Origin: Pseudomonas neuropathica
Lineage (GTDB): Bacteria; Pseudomonadota; Gammaproteobacteria; Pseudomonadales; Pseudomonadaceae
Assembly (NCBI RefSeq): GCF_015461835.1
Contig: NZ_JACOPX010000005.1
Span: 248,001-312,000, forward strand
DNA: 64,000 nt
Direction: 5' to 3'
Both the position numbers and the translations under genes were made by a program. The notes below the pieces were generated by a model. The model saw nothing but the letters and a program-made list of their open reading frames with translations, ran no database searches and had not been told where the DNA came from. This document shows, piece by piece, positions 37,374 to 46,861 of the stretch. Within the stretch, counting starts at the first letter, position 1, and the number at the start of each line of letters is the position of its first letter.

Positions 37374-39608
37374 TCAGCGGGCCAGTGCGGGCGGATCACG
37401 CCAGAAACGCCGCTGATGACGCATCGTGCGTGGCGCCCGGAAGGTGCCCAGTTGCAGATGAATGGCGCCCTGCTCGGCGCTGTCGTAAATATTCAGGCCC
37501 AGTTTGCGATAACGCGCCAGCACGGTCGGGTGCGGATGGCCAAAAGAGTTGCCATGACCTCGAGAGATCAGCACGGACTCGGGTTTCAAAACGTTGAGCA
37601 GCGCCATTGACGATGAACTGCGACTGCCATGATGGGGCGATTGCAGCCATTGCGTCGGCACGGCCAGTGGACCGTCGAGCAACACGCGTTCGGCATGGCT
37701 GTCGATGTCGCCGGTCAGCAGCAAGCGCTCGCCATTGGCCTCGATCTGCAACACACAGGAACGCTGATTGCTGTCGTGGGCGTCCGCCCATTGCCAGAGT
37801 TGAAAACGCACGCCGTCCCACTGCCATTGCCGGCCACTGGCGCAGGCTTCGGCGTTCAATTGCGCGGGCAGCCCCGCCGGGTCACCGCTGATTACCTGAT
37901 CGACGGTCAAACCACGGCTGATCGCCAAAGCGCCGCCGGCGTGATCGGCATCGGCATGGCTGAGCAGCATCAAATCGAGTTTTTCCACGCTGAGTTTGCG
38001 CAATGAAGGCAGCACCACACGCTCGCCGAGATCGAACTCACCAAAGCGCGGCCCCGCATCGTAGAGCAACGCGTGATGGCGGGTCCGGATCAGGATGGCC
38101 AAGCCTTGGCCGACATCGAGCTGCCAGATATCGGCCAATCCTTCATCTATCTGATCGCGTGGCGGCACGACCAGCAGCAACAACAACGGCCAGCCCAGTG
38201 GACGCAGCGGCACGCCGCGCGGCAACAGTAATAACCCGGAGCCGAGGCTGCCGATGGCCCAGACCCAAGCGGGTATCGAGGGTGCGATCCACGCCGGCCA
38301 ATGCCCGGCAATCGTCGCCAGCGCGTGAAACAACCCATCGATCAAACCGCCGGCCAGCCACAGCAGGCCGGCGCCGACAAAAGGAACAGGCAGCAACACG
38401 GTTCCAAGCAGCGCCGGCGGTAACACCGCAAGACTGACCCAAGGCACCGCAAGCAAATTGGCCAGCGGCCCGCTGAGGCTGATCGGCAGATTCAAAGCCA
38501 GCAACACCGGACATAAGCCAATCGCGATCAACCACTGCGCCCGCGTCCAGGTCTGCCACCAGCGCCACGCACCCAAGCGGCCGCCAAAGGTAAAGATCAA
38601 CACCGCCACCGCCGCAAACGAGAGCCACAGACCCGGGCGCAAACTGGCGAGCGGGTCCAGCAACAGCACAGCGTTGAACGCCAGCAACAACGGCCACCCT
38701 GCGCCAAGATGACGAAAGCGCAGGCGCCACAGCAGCACCAGCCCGACCATTACACACGCGCGCTGCACCGGCACGTCGAACCCGGCAAGCAGGCCATAAC
38801 CGAGCGCTGCCGCGAACCCCAGACCACAGGCCCACGGCAGCCACGGCCAGCGCAGCGGCCACAGGCCATATCGCGCCATGCCGGCGACCAGCCCATACAT
38901 CAGCGCCGCCAGCAAACCGATGTGCTGACCGGAAATCACCAGCAAGTGCACGGTGCCGGTGTCCTGCAGAGTCTGCCAGTCCTCGCGACTGAGCCCCGAG
39001 CCGTCACCCAGCACCAACGCCGCCAATGCGCCATTTCGCCCCTGCGCATCCACGCTCAGCAAACGCTGACGAATACTGTCACGCCAGGCCCAGCGCGCTT
39101 CGCTCAAGCGCTGGCCGTCCTTGATCGTGCCGGTGGCACCAATGCGTTGCGCCAGCAGCCAGGCCTCGTAATCGAAGGCCTCGGGATTGCGCAATCCACC
39201 GGGACGCTTGAGCTTGACCGCCAAGCGCCAACGCTCGCCGCTGTTGACCGGTGGCCCGGCGTACCAGGCAAGCCGCATCAGCGATGGCAGTTTTTCATGA
39301 CGCGAGTGCGCATCAGCCAATTCGAAGCGCACCACGCCGTCGCTGTTCTGCGGCAAACCGACGACCCGCCCTTCAACCCACCGGGTTTCGCCATCCAGCC
39401 CGGCCGGCAAACGATCATTCAACGCCCATTGCGCACCGACGCTGGCCCACGTGAAGCCAAACAGCAAAAACGCCAGCGGATAGCTGCGAAACGGCAGCAG
39501 CATCAACGCCACGACCGGCAACAACAGCATCAACCAGACCGGCGGTAATGCCGGCATAAAAACCGCGACCAGCAGACCGACTGCGAGCGCCATCATCCCT
39601 GTGCGCAT
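37374..39608 (-). CDS. comEC: ComEC/Rec2 family DNA internalization protein
   Basis: 744-aa polytopic inner-membrane protein. Order: DUF4131 domain with N-terminal helices, the Competence domain (ISGQHIGLLAALMYG, several helices, about 220-490), then a metallo-beta-lactamase domain with HADADHAGGA and PHHGSRSSSS. ComEC forms the channel for single-stranded DNA in natural transformation. Start ATG at 39608 with AAGGA upstream; the ATG 33 bases earlier lacks one. The gene is intact. Confidence 0.92.
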   Translation of the reverse strand: MRTGMMALAVGLLVAVFMPALPPVWLMLLLPVVALMLLPFRSYPLAFLLFGFTWASVGAQWALNDRLPAGLDGETRWVEGRVVGLPQNSDGVVRFELADAHSRHEKLPSLMRLAWYAGPPVNSGERWRLAVKLKRPGGLRNPEAFDYEAWLLAQRIGATGTIKDGQRLSEARWAWRDSIRQRLLSVDAQGRNGALAALVLGDGSGLSREDWQTLQDTGTVHLLVISGQHIGLLAALMYGLVAGMARYGLWPLRWPWLPWACGLGFAAALGYGLLAGFDVPVQRACVMVGLVLLWRLRFRHLGAGWPLLLAFNAVLLLDPLASLRPGLWLSFAAVAVLIFTFGGRLGAWRWWQTWTRAQWLIAIGLCPVLLALNLPISLSGPLANLLAVPWVSLAVLPPALLGTVLLPVPFVGAGLLWLAGGLIDGLFHALATIAGHWPAWIAPSIPAWVWAIGSLGSGLLLLPRGVPLRPLGWPLLLLLVVPPRDQIDEGLADIWQLDVGQGLAILIRTRHHALLYDAGPRFGEFDLGERVVLPSLRKLSVEKLDLMLLSHADADHAGGALAISRGLTVDQVISGDPAGLPAQLNAEACASGRQWQWDGVRFQLWQWADAHDSNQRSCVLQIEANGERLLLTGDIDSHAERVLLDGPLAVPTQWLQSPHHGSRSSSSMALLNVLKPESVLISRGHGNSFGHPHPTVLARYRKLGLNIYDSAEQGAIHLQLGTFRAPRTMRHQRRFWRDPPALAR

Positions 39609-39744
39609 AAGCCCGTCCTTGAGAGTCCCGAACTTAGGCATAGCGGTTGTCGGTTACACGCGTCGTCAACAATTGTCACAAAGTCTGAATGGGCGCTTCG
39701 TAGAATCCAGACATACTTGCCGCCTTAACCGACCGAGAAGCCTT

Positions 39745-40263
39745 ATGCCCCGGCGCTTATTCAAACGTTACATGCCCGACCCGACGAGCATCAGGGAACA
39801 CAAATCCTTACGCTTTCTCGGCAAGTTGCTGCATGACCCGAACCTCTGGCACCTCAATCGTCACTCGGTCGCGCGGGCGATGGCGGTCGGTTTGTTTGCC
39901 GCATTCCTGCCGATTCCGGCGCAGATGCTGGTCGCGGCCGCGCTGGCGATCACCGTGCGGGGAAACATGCCGATTGCGGTCAGTCTGGTGTGGCTGACCA
40001 ATCCGATCACCATGCCGGCGGTGTTCTTCTGCACGTATCAGGCCGGGGCGTTTTTGATGGACGTGCCTGCCCGGCATCTGCCGGACGAGTTGACCTGGGA
40101 GTGGATCAGCGGCGAGTTGTCGACGTTGTGGCAGCCGTTTCTGCTCGGCTCGGTGGTGGTGGGACTGGTACTCGGCGCCCTCGCCTACTGCATTGTGATG
40201 ATGTATTGGCGCTGGTGGGTGGCGCGGCAATGGGCGCGGCGCAAGAAGAGTCGCATGCGCTGA
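39745..40263 (+). CDS. DUF2062 domain-containing membrane protein
   Basis: 172-aa protein with several predicted membrane helices (about 48-72, 80-102, 128-155) and the DUF2062 pattern HSVARAMAVGLFAAFLPIPAQM...NLPI-type (here NMPIAVSLVWLTNPITMP). Function unknown. Start ATG at 39745 (MPRRLFKRYMPD); the frame extends upstream through the gap to comEC without support. Divergent from comEC, as in P. aeruginosa. Confidence 0.85.
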   Translation: MPRRLFKRYMPDPTSIREHKSLRFLGKLLHDPNLWHLNRHSVARAMAVGLFAAFLPIPAQMLVAAALAITVRGNMPIAVSLVWLTNPITMPAVFFCTYQAGAFLMDVPARHLPDELTWEWISGELSTLWQPFLLGSVVVGLVLGALAYCIVMMYWRWWVARQWARRKKSRMR

Positions 40264-40269
40264 ACGCAA

Positions 40270-40295
40270 AACGGCCTCCGCAGTGGGAGGCCGTT
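40270..40295. terminator. Terminator between DUF2062 gene and ABC exporter
   Basis: AACGGCCTCC-GCAGTG-GGAGGCCGTT between convergent genes. The T run is better on the minus strand, so it mainly ends the ABC exporter transcript. Confidence 0.65.
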
Positions 40296-40321
40296 CTGAT
40301 TTGTGGCGTCTGGATTGGCCC

Positions 40322-40388
40322 CATCGCGAGCAGGCTCACTCCTACATTGGAATGCGTTCCCCTGTAGGAGTGAGCCTGCTCGCGATGG
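40322..40388. repeat. REP doublet
   Basis: ATCGCGAGCAGGCTCACTCC and its inverted copy, separated by about 20 bases, between the convergent DUF2062 and ABC permease genes. Confidence 0.85.
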
Positions 40389-40406
40389 CCACGACTCGGT
40401 CTGGAG

Positions 40407-41186
40407 TCAGGTACGCATCCCGCGCCCACTCACCAGCAACCGAGCACAACCGAGATACAGCACCACCGTCGCCACCAGCATAAAGGTGATCGCAATGCCG
40501 ATGCGGATATCCGAAACACCCAGAATGCCGTAACGGAAGGCGTTGACCATGTGCAACACCGGGTTGGCCAGCGACACGGTCTGCCAGAACGGCGGCAGCA
40601 GCGTAATCGAGTAGAACACCCCGCCCAGGTACGTCAGCGGCGTCAGCACAAACGTCGGGATGATCGAAATATCATCGAAGTTGCGCGCAAACACCGCATT
40701 GATGAAGCCGAGCAGCGAGAAGATCGTCGCCGTCAGCACCACCACGAGGATGGTCACGCCGAGGTGATGCACCTGCAAATGCGTGAAGAACAGCGACAGA
40801 ATGGTCACGATCACGCCAACCATCAGACCACGCAACACGCCGCCAATGGTGAAGCCGATCAGAATCGTGTGCGGCGACACCGGCGACACCATCAGCTCTT
40901 CGATGGAGCGCTGGAACTTGCTGCCGAAGAAACTCGAGACCACGTTGCCGTAGGAGTTGGTGATCACCGACATCATGATCAGCCCCGGCACGATGTACTC
41001 CATGTAGGTGAAGCCACCCATGTCGCCGATCTGCCGACCGATCAGATTACCGAAGATCACAAAGTACAGAACCATGGTGATCGCCGGCGGCAGCAGGGTC
41101 TGCGGCCAGATCCGCGTGAAGCGTTTGACCTCGCGGTAAACAATAGTCTGCAGCGCGACGAGGTTAGGACGGAATTCGGAACTCAT
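40407..41186 (-). CDS. ABC-2 type exporter permease (YadH-like)
   Basis: 259-aa permease with six predicted membrane helices and the ABC2_membrane motif (VPGLIMMSVITNSYGNV, FVLTPLTYLGGVFYSITLLPPFW). With the ATPase gene, which it overlaps by 4 bp, it forms an exporter of the YadGH group. Substrate unknown; annotated elsewhere as multidrug or polysaccharide export by analogy. Confidence 0.88.
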   Translation of the reverse strand: MSSEFRPNLVALQTIVYREVKRFTRIWPQTLLPPAITMVLYFVIFGNLIGRQIGDMGGFTYMEYIVPGLIMMSVITNSYGNVVSSFFGSKFQRSIEELMVSPVSPHTILIGFTIGGVLRGLMVGVIVTILSLFFTHLQVHHLGVTILVVVLTATIFSLLGFINAVFARNFDDISIIPTFVLTPLTYLGGVFYSITLLPPFWQTVSLANPVLHMVNAFRYGILGVSDIRIGIAITFMLVATVVLYLGCARLLVSGRGMRT

Positions 41187-42115
41187 ACCGCCACCTTCGA
41201 CAGATTTTTTTCCACCAGGGACACGAACAGCTCCTCAAGGCGATTGGTTTTGTTGCGCAGGCTCAATACTTCGATGTTCTGCTGCGCCAACTGGGTGAAC
41301 AACGCCGTGATGCCCATGGATTTGTCGACCTGGACTTCCAGGGTATGGCTGTCAATCAACCGGGCTGGATAACCGAGCAGTTGCGGCGCGACGCTCAAGT
41401 CGTTTTTCAGGTCCAGCAAGAAGGTTTCCACGTGCAGCTGCCCCAGCAATTGTTTCATGCTGGTGTTCTCGACGATGGTGCCGTGGTCGATGATGCCGAT
41501 GTTGCGGCACAACTGCTCAGCCTCTTCCAGATAGTGCGTGGTGAGGATGATGGTGATGCCTTTCTGGTTCAGTTCGGTGAGGAACGTCCACATTGATCGA
41601 CGCAGCTCAATGTCGACGCCTGCGGTCGGTTCATCGAGGATCAGCAAACGCGGTTCGTGCACCAGTGCTCGGGCGATCATCAAACGCCGCTTCATGCCGC
41701 CGGACAGCGAACGCGACGGCACATCGCGCTTGTCCCACAGGCCAAGTTGGGTCAGGTACTGCTCGGCGCGTTCCTTGGCGATCTTCGCCGGAATGCCGTA
41801 GTAACCGGCCTGGGTCACGACGATGTCGAAGGTCTTTTCAAACTGGTTGAAGTTGAATTCCTGGGGCACCACGCCAATCGAGCGCTTGAGCGCTGCCGGG
41901 TTCTTGTCCAGGTCATGGCCGAAGATACTCACCGTGCCGCTGGTCTTGTTCACCAGGGTCGAGAGAATGCCGATGGTCGTGGATTTGCCGGCACCGTTAG
42001 GGCCGAGCAAGGCGAAAAAATCACCTTCGGCGACGTCCAGATCGATACCACTCAAGGCCTGGAACCCGTTGCCGTAGGTTTTGGTTAGCTGCCGGATGGA
42101 CAGAGCGGAACTCAT
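41183..42115 (-). CDS. ABC transporter ATP-binding protein (YadG-like)
   Basis: 310-aa ATPase: Walker A GPNGAGKST (about 38-46), signature LSGGMKRR, Walker B LLILDEPTAGVD and H-loop TTHYLEEAE. A C-terminal domain of about 90 residues follows. ATG at 42115 (MSSALSIRQLTKTYG) is chosen over an in-frame TTG 18 bases upstream. Partner of the permease just downstream. Confidence 0.9.
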   Translation of the reverse strand: MSSALSIRQLTKTYGNGFQALSGIDLDVAEGDFFALLGPNGAGKSTTIGILSTLVNKTSGTVSIFGHDLDKNPAALKRSIGVVPQEFNFNQFEKTFDIVVTQAGYYGIPAKIAKERAEQYLTQLGLWDKRDVPSRSLSGGMKRRLMIARALVHEPRLLILDEPTAGVDIELRRSMWTFLTELNQKGITIILTTHYLEEAEQLCRNIGIIDHGTIVENTSMKQLLGQLHVETFLLDLKNDLSVAPQLLGYPARLIDSHTLEVQVDKSMGITALFTQLAQQNIEVLSLRNKTNRLEELFVSLVEKNLSKVAV

Positions 42116-42248
42116 ATCGGATTTACGCACCAAGAAGGGAAGAAAGGGCTAAATAAGGGCGGGCGGCGAGGGAAACAACCGCAGCACCAGAGCGCAATGG
42201 TGCTTGCCGCCGCCGCACAAGTACAGTCAAGTGTGTCGATAGTAAGTA

Positions 42249-42872
42249 TTAAGTCAACGCGGTCATGACCGCTTTCTGGTAAGCCGGACGCTGCTTCAAG
42301 CGCTCGTACCAGGCTTGCAAATGCGCTTGTGGCGCGCGTTCGATGGGCATCTCGAACCAGGCATAAATGAAACTGCCGAGCGGGATATCGCCCATGCCGA
42401 TGTCTTGTCCAGAGAGATAAGGCTGACTGGCCAAGGCATGATCGGCCATGCTCAGCAACTCATTGCATTCCTTGATCGCGGCGTTGATCGCAGCCCAGTC
42501 CTGCTTGTCCGCCGGCGTGCGCAAGACGCCCCAGAACACCGTGCGGAAGGGACCGGCAAAACTTGAAGTGGTCCAGTCCATCCATTTGTCAGCGATGGCT
42601 CGCGCTTGCGGATCCGCCGGATACCAGTGACTGTCCGGCGCATGTCTGGCCAGCAGATAGCGGACGATGGCGTTGGATTCCCACAACACAAAACCGTCGT
42701 CCTCGATCACCGGCACCCGGCCATTCGGGTTCATCGCCCGATACTCGGGTGTGTCGACTACTCCAAATGCGCCACCGGCATCGATCGCCTCGTAAGCCAG
42801 GCCAAGCTCTTCAGCCGCCCACAATGGCTTCCTGACATTCGATGAGTTTTTCCTTCCCCAGATCTTCAGCAT
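42249..42872 (-). CDS. Glutathione S-transferase family protein
   Basis: 207-aa GST. N-terminal thioredoxin-like domain (LKIWGRKNSSNVRKPLWAAEELGL, with Ser/Asn rather than Tyr near the active site) includes RVPVIEDDGFVLWESNAI for glutathione binding; the C-terminal domain is all-helical. The RKNSSNVRK start is seen in the theta/beta-like bacterial GSTs. Substrate unknown. It stands alone between the ABC exporter and the transglutaminase-like gene. Confidence 0.88.
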   Translation of the reverse strand: MLKIWGRKNSSNVRKPLWAAEELGLAYEAIDAGGAFGVVDTPEYRAMNPNGRVPVIEDDGFVLWESNAIVRYLLARHAPDSHWYPADPQARAIADKWMDWTTSSFAGPFRTVFWGVLRTPADKQDWAAINAAIKECNELLSMADHALASQPYLSGQDIGMGDIPLGSFIYAWFEMPIERAPQAHLQAWYERLKQRPAYQKAVMTALT

Positions 42873-42915
42873 GACCGCCTCTTTTCAAATGAGTGGGCAG
42901 GCAGCATACGCCGGA

Positions 42916-43575
42916 TCAGGTACGGCTCAAATCACTCTGCATATCGCCCAGCAACTGTGGTTGCTGATCAGTGAACAGATGCGGATAGCACTTTTGCAGA
43001 TGCTCGAAGAAGAACGTTTCCGGCACATCGGCGAATTGACCGTGATCGACCAGATACTCCATCAACTGCGCGCCGTCGCGATTGAACGGGTGGAAAACGC
43101 TGTCATTGATACCGTCGAACTCCAACGGCGCAACGTTGAACAATTCGCAAAGCTTCTGATTGAACGCCGGTGTGGCTTTGACCCAGCGTCCATTGAGGAA
43201 CAATTCGGTGTACCCGTGCATGGCGAACATGTCGCTTTTCAGCAACTCAAGCAGACGTGGCGTCGATAAGTGATTTTTTACGTCGGCCAGACCGATACGC
43301 GCCGGGATCCCGCAATGCCGCGCACAACCGGCAAGCAGCGTGGCTTTGGGCACGCAATAACTCTCCCCCGTCGTCAGCGCATAGCTGCCACGCAAGGTCT
43401 GCGGATCGCGACTGAAGGTGTAGGGGTTGTAGCGCACCGCCTCACGCACCGCGTAATAAAGATTGATCGCCCGCTCGAGCGGATCGCGGCTGGCACCCCG
43501 ATGCTGTTCGGCGAACTCCACCACCGCCGGGTGGTCACTATCGATGAAGCGGCCGGGGCTCAGATACTCGTGCAT
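42916..43575 (-). CDS. Transglutaminase-like domain protein
   Basis: 219-aa protein with a transglutaminase/cysteine-protease core: Cys in GESYCVPKATLLAGCARHCGIPARIG, His in MHGYTELFLNGRWVKATPAFN and a following acidic residue. Bacterial members are usually thought to be proteases or peptidoglycan/amide hydrolases. No signal peptide. AGGAG lies upstream of the ATG at 43575; the frame extends 16 codons upstream. Confidence 0.82.
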   Translation of the reverse strand: MHEYLSPGRFIDSDHPAVVEFAEQHRGASRDPLERAINLYYAVREAVRYNPYTFSRDPQTLRGSYALTTGESYCVPKATLLAGCARHCGIPARIGLADVKNHLSTPRLLELLKSDMFAMHGYTELFLNGRWVKATPAFNQKLCELFNVAPLEFDGINDSVFHPFNRDGAQLMEYLVDHGQFADVPETFFFEHLQKCYPHLFTDQQPQLLGDMQSDLSRT

Positions 43576-43745
43576 GACGACAATCTCCTGGGTGAGCCCC
43601 GAGTCTAGCGACAGCGTCAGCACAGAGATAACGACGTTTCGGCCAAACTTGGACGCAAAGACGCGGGATCAGCGAACGATTTCCCACACGTGTTGCCCAC
43701 CGAACCTACGAAAACCATCCGGGGTTTCCCACGATTTCAATCACC

Positions 43746-43756
43746 TTGGTCTGACC
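43746..43756. promoter_or_regulatory. FadR/FCD-type operator upstream of fadE
   Basis: TGGTC-T-GACCA, a perfect 11-bp palindrome 68 bases before the fadE start codon. It fits the TGGTCNGACCA core recognised by FadR-type GntR regulators. Its use by a Pseudomonas regulator is inferred. Confidence 0.45.
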
Positions 43757-43823
43757 ACCCGGTTTTACAGATGCCGTCTAAGCTCTGGAGGGTCGATTTG
43801 CCTTGGTTCACGGAGGACTGAAT

Positions 43824-46271
43824 ATGCTGTTGTTGTGGATACTGGTTTTGATCGTTGGCGTGGCGTATCTCGCCCACCGACGTATTTCGCCTCTGCCCGC
43901 GTTGGGCATCGTTGCGGTCTACCTTTTGGCGATGGGGATATTCAGTCACGCACCGGGCTGGTTGTTGCTGGTGTTCTGGGTCTTGCTGGCGGTGGTCGCT
44001 GCACCGTTGCTGCTGCCCGACCTGCGCCGTAAGCACTTCACCGCGCCGCTGTTCAACTGGTTCCAGAAAACCCTGCCGCCGATGTCGCAGACCGAACGCG
44101 ACGCGATCGATGCCGGTACCGTGTGGTGGGATGGCGAGCTGTTCAGCGGACGTCCGGACTGGGACAAATTGCTGGCCTACCCCAAGGCGCAACTGAGCGA
44201 AGAGGAACAGGCGTTCATTGACGGCCCAACCGAGGAACTCTGCGCGATGGTCACTGACTGGCAGATCGGCCAGTCGATGGACCTGCCACCCGAAGCCTGG
44301 GCGCATATCAAGGAACACGGTTTCTTCGCCCTGATCATCCCGAAAGAATTTGGCGGCAAAGGTTTCTCGGCTTACGCCCACTCACAGGTAGCGATGAAAC
44401 TCGCTACCCGTAGCGGTGACCTCGCCTCCACCGTGATGGTGCCGAACTCCCTCGGCCCGGCCGAACTGCTGCTGCATTACGGCACCGACGAACAACGCAA
44501 TCACTACCTGCCACGGCTGGCCCGTGGCGATGACATCCCGTGCTTCGCCCTCACCGGTCCGCTCGCCGGGTCCGATGCCGGTGCGATGCCCGACACCGGG
44601 ATCATCTGCAAAGGCCAATGGGAAGGTCAGGAAGTCATCGGCCTACGCTTGAACTGGGAAAAGCGCTACATCACCCTCGGTCCGGTCGCGACCCTCCTCG
44701 GCCTCGCTTTCAAGGCCTACGACCCGGAGCATCTGCTGGGCGACAAGGAAGACCTTGGCATCAGCCTCGCGTTGATTCCGACCGACACCCCCGGCGTGGA
44801 AATCGGTCGTCGTCACCTGCCACTCGGCGCGGCGTTCATGAACGGCCCGAACTCGGGCAAAGACGTGTTTATCCCGCTGGACTTCCTCATCGGCGGTCAG
44901 GAGATGCTCGGCAAGGGCTGGATGATGCTGATGAACTGCCTGTCGGTCGGCCGTTCGATCTCGTTGCCGGCAGTCGGCACTGGCGCGGCCAAATTCACCA
45001 GCCTGGTCACTGGCCAGTACGCGCAGATTCGTGAGCAATTCAATGTACCGCTGTCGGCTTTCGAAGGTATTCAGGAAGCCATGGCGCGCATCGGCGGCAA
45101 CGCCTGGATGATGGACGCGGCGCGGATGCTCACTGCCAACGCAGTGGATCTGGGCGAGAAACCGTCGGTGCTCTCGGCGATTCTCAAGTATCACCTCACC
45201 GAACGCGGCCGCGAGTGCATCAGCCACGCCATGGATGTGCATGGTGGCAAGGCGATCATCATGGGCCCGAACAACTACCTCGGGCGTAGCTGGAACGGCG
45301 CGCCGATCTTCATCACCGTGGAAGGTGCAAACATCCTGTCGCGCAACCTGATGATCTTCGGTCAGGGCGCGATTCGTTGCCATCCATTCGTGCTGAAGGA
45401 GATGGCCCTCGCTGGTCGTGAGGACAAGGATCAGGCGCTGAAAGAGTTCGATGGTCTGCTGCTCAAACACATCGGTTTCGCCGTAAGCAATGCGGCCAGT
45501 ACGCTGGTGCTGAACCTCGGTTTCGGCCACTTCGAGCATGCGCCGGGCGACAAGATCAGCCAAGGCTACTTCCGCGCACTCAACCGCCAGGCCGCGGCGT
45601 TCGCCATGCTCGCCGACTTCAGCATGATGCTGCTGGGCGGCGAACTGAAACGTCGCGAGCGTCTGTCGGCACGTCTGGGTGATGTGTTGAGCAACCTGTA
45701 TCTGGCCTCCGCCGCGCTCAAGCGTTATCACGATCTGGATTCGCCAGCGTACATGGAACCACTGTTCCGTTGGGCGATGGAAGAAAGCCTCGGCCAATCG
45801 GAGCGGGCGCTGGATGAATTGCTGCGCAACTTCCCGAACAAGGTGTTCGGTTGTCTCTTGCGAGCCATCGTGTTCCCGTTCGGTCGTCGTCACAAAGGCC
45901 CGTCGGACAAACTCGGTGCCGAAGTGGCAGGCGTGATTGGTCGCGCCAAAGGTGATCCGGCGCTGGAAGAGTTGCTTGCCGGTTGCTATCGCCCGCAATC
46001 GGCAGACGATGCAGTCGGCGCGCTGCAACACGCCAGTGATTTACTGAATGCCGCGCAGCCACTGCACAAAAAACTGCACACGTCGCTGAAAAGCGGTCAG
46101 GTCAAACCGGTCGCGGGTGAGCACGCCATCGATGCGGCGCTGGAGGCCGGGGTGTTGCAACCAGGAGAAGCACAGAGCCTGCGCGATGCCGAAGCCGCAC
46201 GACGCAAGGTGATTGACGTCGATGACTTCGACAAAGAGGAATTGAAACTGGCAGAGGGCAAAGTCCGCTGA
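43824..46271 (+). CDS. fadE: Acyl-CoA dehydrogenase FadE
   Basis: 815-aa FAD enzyme for the first step of beta-oxidation, same architecture and length as E. coli FadE (814 aa). Two N-terminal membrane helices (about 1-16 and 25-58), an acyl-CoA dehydrogenase core (CFALTGPLAGSDAGAMPDTGI, SAFEGIQEAMARIGGNAWMMDAAR, FGQGAIRCHPFVLKEM) and a C-terminal DUF1974 domain. GGAGG precedes the ATG at 43824. It is followed by a strong terminator. Corresponds in position to PA2815, from memory. Confidence 0.93.
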   Translation: MLLLWILVLIVGVAYLAHRRISPLPALGIVAVYLLAMGIFSHAPGWLLLVFWVLLAVVAAPLLLPDLRRKHFTAPLFNWFQKTLPPMSQTERDAIDAGTVWWDGELFSGRPDWDKLLAYPKAQLSEEEQAFIDGPTEELCAMVTDWQIGQSMDLPPEAWAHIKEHGFFALIIPKEFGGKGFSAYAHSQVAMKLATRSGDLASTVMVPNSLGPAELLLHYGTDEQRNHYLPRLARGDDIPCFALTGPLAGSDAGAMPDTGIICKGQWEGQEVIGLRLNWEKRYITLGPVATLLGLAFKAYDPEHLLGDKEDLGISLALIPTDTPGVEIGRRHLPLGAAFMNGPNSGKDVFIPLDFLIGGQEMLGKGWMMLMNCLSVGRSISLPAVGTGAAKFTSLVTGQYAQIREQFNVPLSAFEGIQEAMARIGGNAWMMDAARMLTANAVDLGEKPSVLSAILKYHLTERGRECISHAMDVHGGKAIIMGPNNYLGRSWNGAPIFITVEGANILSRNLMIFGQGAIRCHPFVLKEMALAGREDKDQALKEFDGLLLKHIGFAVSNAASTLVLNLGFGHFEHAPGDKISQGYFRALNRQAAAFAMLADFSMMLLGGELKRRERLSARLGDVLSNLYLASAALKRYHDLDSPAYMEPLFRWAMEESLGQSERALDELLRNFPNKVFGCLLRAIVFPFGRRHKGPSDKLGAEVAGVIGRAKGDPALEELLAGCYRPQSADDAVGALQHASDLLNAAQPLHKKLHTSLKSGQVKPVAGEHAIDAALEAGVLQPGEAQSLRDAEAARRKVIDVDDFDKEELKLAEGKVR

Positions 46272-46293
46272 TCCTGACAACCATGTCCAAGAG

Positions 46294-46326
46294 GGCGCGG
46301 GAGCTTTATACTCCCGCGCCCGTTTT
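46294..46326 (+). terminator. Terminator after fadE
   Basis: GGGCGCGGGAG-CTTTATA-CTCCCGCGCCC followed by GTTTT, 22 bases past the fadE stop and 20 bases before the next start codon. Confidence 0.8.
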
Positions 46327-46345
46327 GCTCTTGAGGACTTATCTC

Positions 46346-46753
46346 GTGTCCAACGTCGTTGCCGATCATCTTGTTTTGCTCGACCACCTGCGCAGTATCC
46401 TGGTCGCCGTAGGTGAGGCCGAACAGGTTCCCGAAGAAAGCCATGCCTTGTTCCTGGAGCGCTTCGACGAACTGCTGGCATCGCTGCCGATCGATCCGAT
46501 CGAAAGCCAGTACCTGGGCCAGGACATCCTGACTCAAGTGATTAGCCGTTATCCACAAATCGCCCACCTGATCCCGCGCGATCTGTTGTGGTTCTTCGCC
46601 GGCGACTGCCTGCACTACTTGTCCGATGAAGAGATCGACCTGTATCAGGCACTGGAAGAACGTCGCTACGAAGCTGAACAGAACGATGAACCGTTCGACT
46701 GGAACCAGGAAAAACAACTGCTGGCGATGTCCGCTCAGGACAGCAAGCACTGA
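46346..46753 (+). CDS. Small conserved protein (probably PA2817 family)
   Basis: 135-aa acidic, mostly helical protein without signal or membrane segment. Recurring short acidic patches and FLERFDELLASLPIDP, DLLWFFAGDCLHYLSDEEID are notable. A GTG start at 46346 with GAGG nine bases upstream is preferred; an ATG at 46283 lies inside the fadE terminator hairpin. I believe it is the conserved PA2817-type family next to fadE, without known function. Confidence 0.7.
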   Translation: MSNVVADHLVLLDHLRSILVAVGEAEQVPEESHALFLERFDELLASLPIDPIESQYLGQDILTQVISRYPQIAHLIPRDLLWFFAGDCLHYLSDEEIDLYQALEERRYEAEQNDEPFDWNQEKQLLAMSAQDSKH

Positions 46754-46774
46754 TTTAACAATGGGTTGAAGATC

Positions 46775-46853
46775 AAAAGATCGCAGCCTTCGGCAGCTCC
46801 TACAGTGGACTCACGCAATCCTCTGTAGGAGCTGCCGAAGGCTGCGATCTTTT
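46775..46853. repeat. Large inverted repeat of a second REP type
   Basis: AAAAGATCGCAGCCTTCGGC...TCCTACA and its inverted copy enclose about 20 bases, giving an almost perfect palindrome of about 79 bp between convergent genes. Sequence differs from the GAGCCTGCTCGCGA REPs, so it is a separate family. It could also terminate transcription both ways. Confidence 0.8.
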
Positions 46854-46861
46854 GCTTTGCG

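Noticed and set aside
43630..43650. PsrA site upstream of fadE
   Set aside because: The GTTTCGGCCAAAC palindrome has the half-sites in the wrong order compared with the GAAAC-N4-GTTTC motif.
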